Part shown: positions 6,560-7,803 of the stretch, piece after piece
Position numbering within the stretch: position 1 is the stretch's first letter
Layout: the number at the start of each line of letters is the position of its first letter
Origin: Clostridiales bacterium UBA4698
GTDB lineage: Bacteria > Bacillota > Clostridia > TANB77 > UBA1234
Reading direction: 5' to 3'
Assembly: GCA_002404755.1 (NCBI GenBank)
Contig: DHKI01000001.1
Span: forward strand, 1 to 7,803
DNA length: 7,803 nucleotides
Notes under the pieces: generated by a model
Told to the model about the DNA's origin: nothing
The model's input: only the letters and a program-made list of their open reading frames with translations
Database searches by the model: none
Position numbers and translations under genes: made by a program

Positions 6560-6565
6560 AGGAGG
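6560..6565 (+). promoter_or_regulatory. Strong ribosome binding site deciding the antitoxin start
   Basis: AGGAGG ends seven bases before ATG 6573. It shows that the antitoxin starts there rather than at the further upstream start codons of the same open frame, which overlap yafQ. Confidence 0.75.
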
Positions 6566-6572
6566 TGCTTTT

Positions 6573-6799
6573 ATGTCTTATGCAATTTTAGAGAAAGAAA
6601 TAAAAACATTGCCTGAAGTTCTTCAGAAAAACATTGAAGATTATATTATTTCCGTAATTGATTCCTATAAAAAAAGCAGAAAAAAAATTTCGCTGAAGCA
6701 ACTTGAGTCATATTCATCTGACAAATCATCTTCTGTGTTCCTCGTGGCTTAGAAGTTCAAGATTATATTTCCGAGCTGAGGAAAGAGCGTGAGTTATAG
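6573..6799 (+). pseudogene. Frameshifted VapB-like antitoxin
   Basis: From ATG 6573 the frame reads MSYAILEKEIKTLPEV then a helical, lysine-rich stretch to SSDKSSS, similar at its start to DUF2281/VapB-like antitoxins. It then runs into VFLVA and a stop at 6750-6752. In another frame the next bases (6737-6799) read VPRGLEVQDYISELRKEREL and a stop, the usual C-terminal peptide of antitoxins paired with PIN toxins. The break lies in GTGTTCCT (6735-6742) and would be repaired by removing one GT pair or adding one base. The restored gene would be about 75 residues and would overlap the toxin's GTG by 11 bases, the normal arrangement. The truncated product lacks the toxin-binding tail, so it should not neutralise a cognate toxin. 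Confidence 0.7.
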
Positions 6800-7204
6800 A
6801 ATATATTTTGATACAGCTCATTGATTTATTTTCTTGATAAAGTTTCTCTTTACTATACCAAGATGAAGGATTCTCTTTTCGAGAATATAAATAATGAAAG
6901 CCAGTTCTATACTTCTGTACTGACTGATATGGGATATCTTGTTTATCCATATAAAACTACTGATATTTCTAAAATCAACAATTATAAAGCCTTTACAAAT
7001 GATTTAAATTTTAAACGGATTGATATAAATCTTGAGATTTGTGATTATGCCGCGCATCTTAGGGCAAAGTATGATTTTTTAAGACAAATGGATGCGCTGC
7101 ATTTATCATGCTGCAAATCTTTGGATTTTGATTACTTTTTAACCAATGACAAACAACTGTTAAAAATAAAAGAGATAAAATCTATTCTTGTAGACAATCT
7201 TTAA
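6789..7204 (+). pseudogene. Frameshifted PIN-domain (VapC-like) toxin
   Basis: GTG 6789 opens with VSYRIYFDTA, carrying the first catalytic Asp of PIN ribonucleases (codon 6810-6812), but meets TGA at 6822-6824. One missing base near 6819-6820 explains it: restoring it gives the classical DTA-x-LIYFLDK start and joins the frame running from 6821 to TAA 7202-7204. That frame keeps the later acidic residues, MDALHL (Asp 7091-7093) and FLTND (Asp 7148-7150). The glutamate expected in the T-x-x-E-x-L-V-x-P motif is replaced by glycine (TDMGYLVYP, codon 6932-6934). A product from TTG 6821 would lack the first Asp and that Glu, so ribonuclease activity is unlikely. With the broken antitoxin upstream, the pair is a relic. 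Confidence 0.75.
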
Positions 7205-7243
7205 AATAGCATTATAACTAATAATTTTTTCTCTCTCCCATCT

Positions 7244-7271
7244 ACCTGCCACATTTCCGGCAGGTCATTTT
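7244..7271 (+). terminator. Rho-independent terminator before gmd
   Basis: ACCTGCC (7244-7250) pairs perfectly with GGCAGGT (7259-7265) across an 8-base loop and is followed by CATTTTTG. A GC-rich 7-base stem with a T-run is a standard intrinsic terminator. It insulates gmd from the toxin-antitoxin relic. Confidence 0.75.
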
Positions 7272-7297
7272 TGTTGTCATCAATAAATTTTTATACA
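7271..7297 (+). promoter_or_regulatory. Possible gmd promoter
   Basis: TTGTTG (7271-7276) and TATACA (7292-7297) are 15 bases apart, shorter than ideal; TTGTCA at 7274-7279 is a better -35 hexamer but still closer to the -10. The location between a terminator and the gmd ribosome site requires a promoter here, but its exact elements are uncertain. Confidence 0.3.
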
Positions 7298-7327
7298 CGT
7301 ATCATTCATGTTTATTAGGAGAATAAA

Positions 7328-7803
7328 ATGAAAAAAGCACTTATCACTGGAATTACCGGGCAGGACGGCTCGTTTCTTGCGGAATTCCTTTTGGACAAAG
7401 GTTATGAGGTTCACGGAATTATCCGCCGTTCCTCGTCATTTAACACAGGCCGGATTGAGCATCTTTACATTGACGACCTGATTGAGGATATGCACAAGAA
7501 CCGCAGGGTCTATCTTCATTACGGCGACCTTACCGACAGCGAGAGCATGATCCGTCTTATCCGCGAAATCAAGCCGGATGAAATCTACAATCTTGCAGCT
7601 CAAAGTCATGTTCAGGTTTCTTTTGAGGTGCCGGAATTTACAGCAGACACGGATGCGACTGGAGTTCTCCGCATTCTTGAGGCAGTCCACTTCCTCGGAA
7701 TGGAAAAGACTTGCAGAATTTATCAGGCTTCCACTTCGGAACTGTTCGGGCTTGTTCAGGAAGTTCCGCAGAAAGAGACCACGCCGTTTTATCCGCGCTC
7801 GCC
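7328..7803 (+). CDS. gmd: GDP-mannose 4,6-dehydratase, N-terminal part (partial)
   Basis: This cytoplasmic short-chain dehydrogenase/reductase converts GDP-D-mannose to GDP-4-keto-6-deoxy-D-mannose, the precursor of GDP-L-fucose, GDP-rhamnose and related sugars for surface glycans. The first 158 codons, a little under half of the usual length, are present before the window ends. They show the Rossmann nucleotide motif G8-ITG11-QDG14, the NADP-associated IIRRSSSFNT segment, GDLTDSESMIRLI, NLAAQSHVQVSFE and the QASTSELFG block that holds the catalytic Ser/Thr. ATG 7328 has a strong AGGAG site (7317-7321) six bases upstream. Base composition is like the glycosyltransferase fragment and unlike the DNA between them. 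Identification is firm; which final sugar is made depends on genes beyond the window. Confidence 0.96.
   Translation, partial: MKKALITGITGQDGSFLAEFLLDKGYEVHGIIRRSSSFNTGRIEHLYIDDLIEDMHKNRRVYLHYGDLTDSESMIRLIREIKPDEIYNLAAQSHVQVSFEVPEFTADTDATGVLRILEAVHFLGMEKTCRIYQASTSELFGLVQEVPQKETTPFYPRS

Larger units (their letters stand above)
286..7327 (+). other. AT-rich accessory-gene island inside a polysaccharide locus
   Basis: All genes between the glycosyltransferase stop and gmd lack an evident glycan function and are strongly AT-rich compared with both flanks. The stretch holds a TPR/DUF2971-like gene, a three-gene operon, one intact and one broken toxin-antitoxin pair, and two gene-end relics. No integrase, transposase, tRNA or terminal inverted repeat is visible, so the island has no recognisable machinery of its own and its exact ends cannot be fixed. 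Confidence 0.45.

Noticed and set aside
6462..6572. Upstream extension of the second antitoxin, overlapping yafQ
   Set aside because: The AGGAGG site before ATG 6573 and the family-like MSYAILEKE start fix the true start; the extension is out of frame with yafQ and has no ribosome site.
6735..6824. Programmed frameshifting in the PIN toxin-antitoxin pair
   Set aside because: There is no slippery heptamer or downstream structure at either break, and the toxin also lacks its catalytic Glu, so decay is the simpler reading.
7436..7690. Minus-strand open frame opposite gmd
   Set aside because: gmd is certain on the + strand; the antisense frame has no supporting features.
1..7803. CRISPR array, tRNA, rRNA, riboswitch or transposase
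   Set aside because: No regularly spaced repeats, cloverleaf, rRNA-like segment, aptamer-like leader or transposase reading frame was seen on either strand by eye.

Overview
The window looks like an accessory-gene insertion inside a surface-polysaccharide locus. It opens with the last 94 codons of a family 2 glycosyltransferase and closes with the first 158 codons of GDP-mannose 4,6-dehydratase (gmd), both on the + strand. The flanks have balanced base composition: bases 7501-7560 hold 32 G/C out of 60. The DNA between them is much more AT-rich: bases 961-1020 hold 11 G/C out of 60. A host-associated spirochaete of the Treponema type would fit the style of the polysaccharide genes and the mix of small defence-like and toxin-antitoxin cassettes. 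That is an inference from general familiarity, not from a diagnostic marker.

Layout, all genes on the + strand. (1) 1-285, glycosyltransferase C-terminus. (2) 372-3317, a 981-residue protein with TPR-like helical repeats in its first third and a C-terminal DUF2971-like domain. (3) 3548-5802, a tight three-gene operon: a TIGR04255-family protein, a protein joining a small hydrophobic segment to an XRE-like helix-turn-helix, and a protein with a QDCD motif and a W-RYTR-FPDEF motif. It has its own good promoter at 3490-3518. (4) 5949-6499, an intact DinJ/YafQ-type toxin-antitoxin pair. (5) 6573-7204, a second toxin-antitoxin pair (VapB-like antitoxin, PIN-domain toxin), each gene broken by a single frameshift. 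(6) A rho-independent terminator at 7244-7271, then gmd.

The three-gene operon is bracketed by two copies of a roughly 55-bp sequence (3395-3449 and 5829-5882). Each copy reads as the C-terminal tail of the same lost protein (DYEFVKKVQG, Y or H, TFSCE, stop). Most differences between the copies fall at third codon positions, so the repeats are probably relics of a gene's 3' end rather than ordinary intergenic repeats. They suggest how the cassette arrived, by insertion at, or recombination between, copies of a gene end.

How the parts may work together: the flanking genes belong to glycan synthesis (a sugar transferase, and the first committed step to GDP-6-deoxyhexoses such as GDP-fucose). 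The interior genes have no evident role in glycan synthesis and look like defence or addiction cargo. The three-gene operon is the best candidate for an undescribed system: co-directional, overlapping or near-abutting genes, its own promoter with a possible operator, a DNA-binding partner and flanking repeats. Its biochemical activity cannot be read from the sequence.
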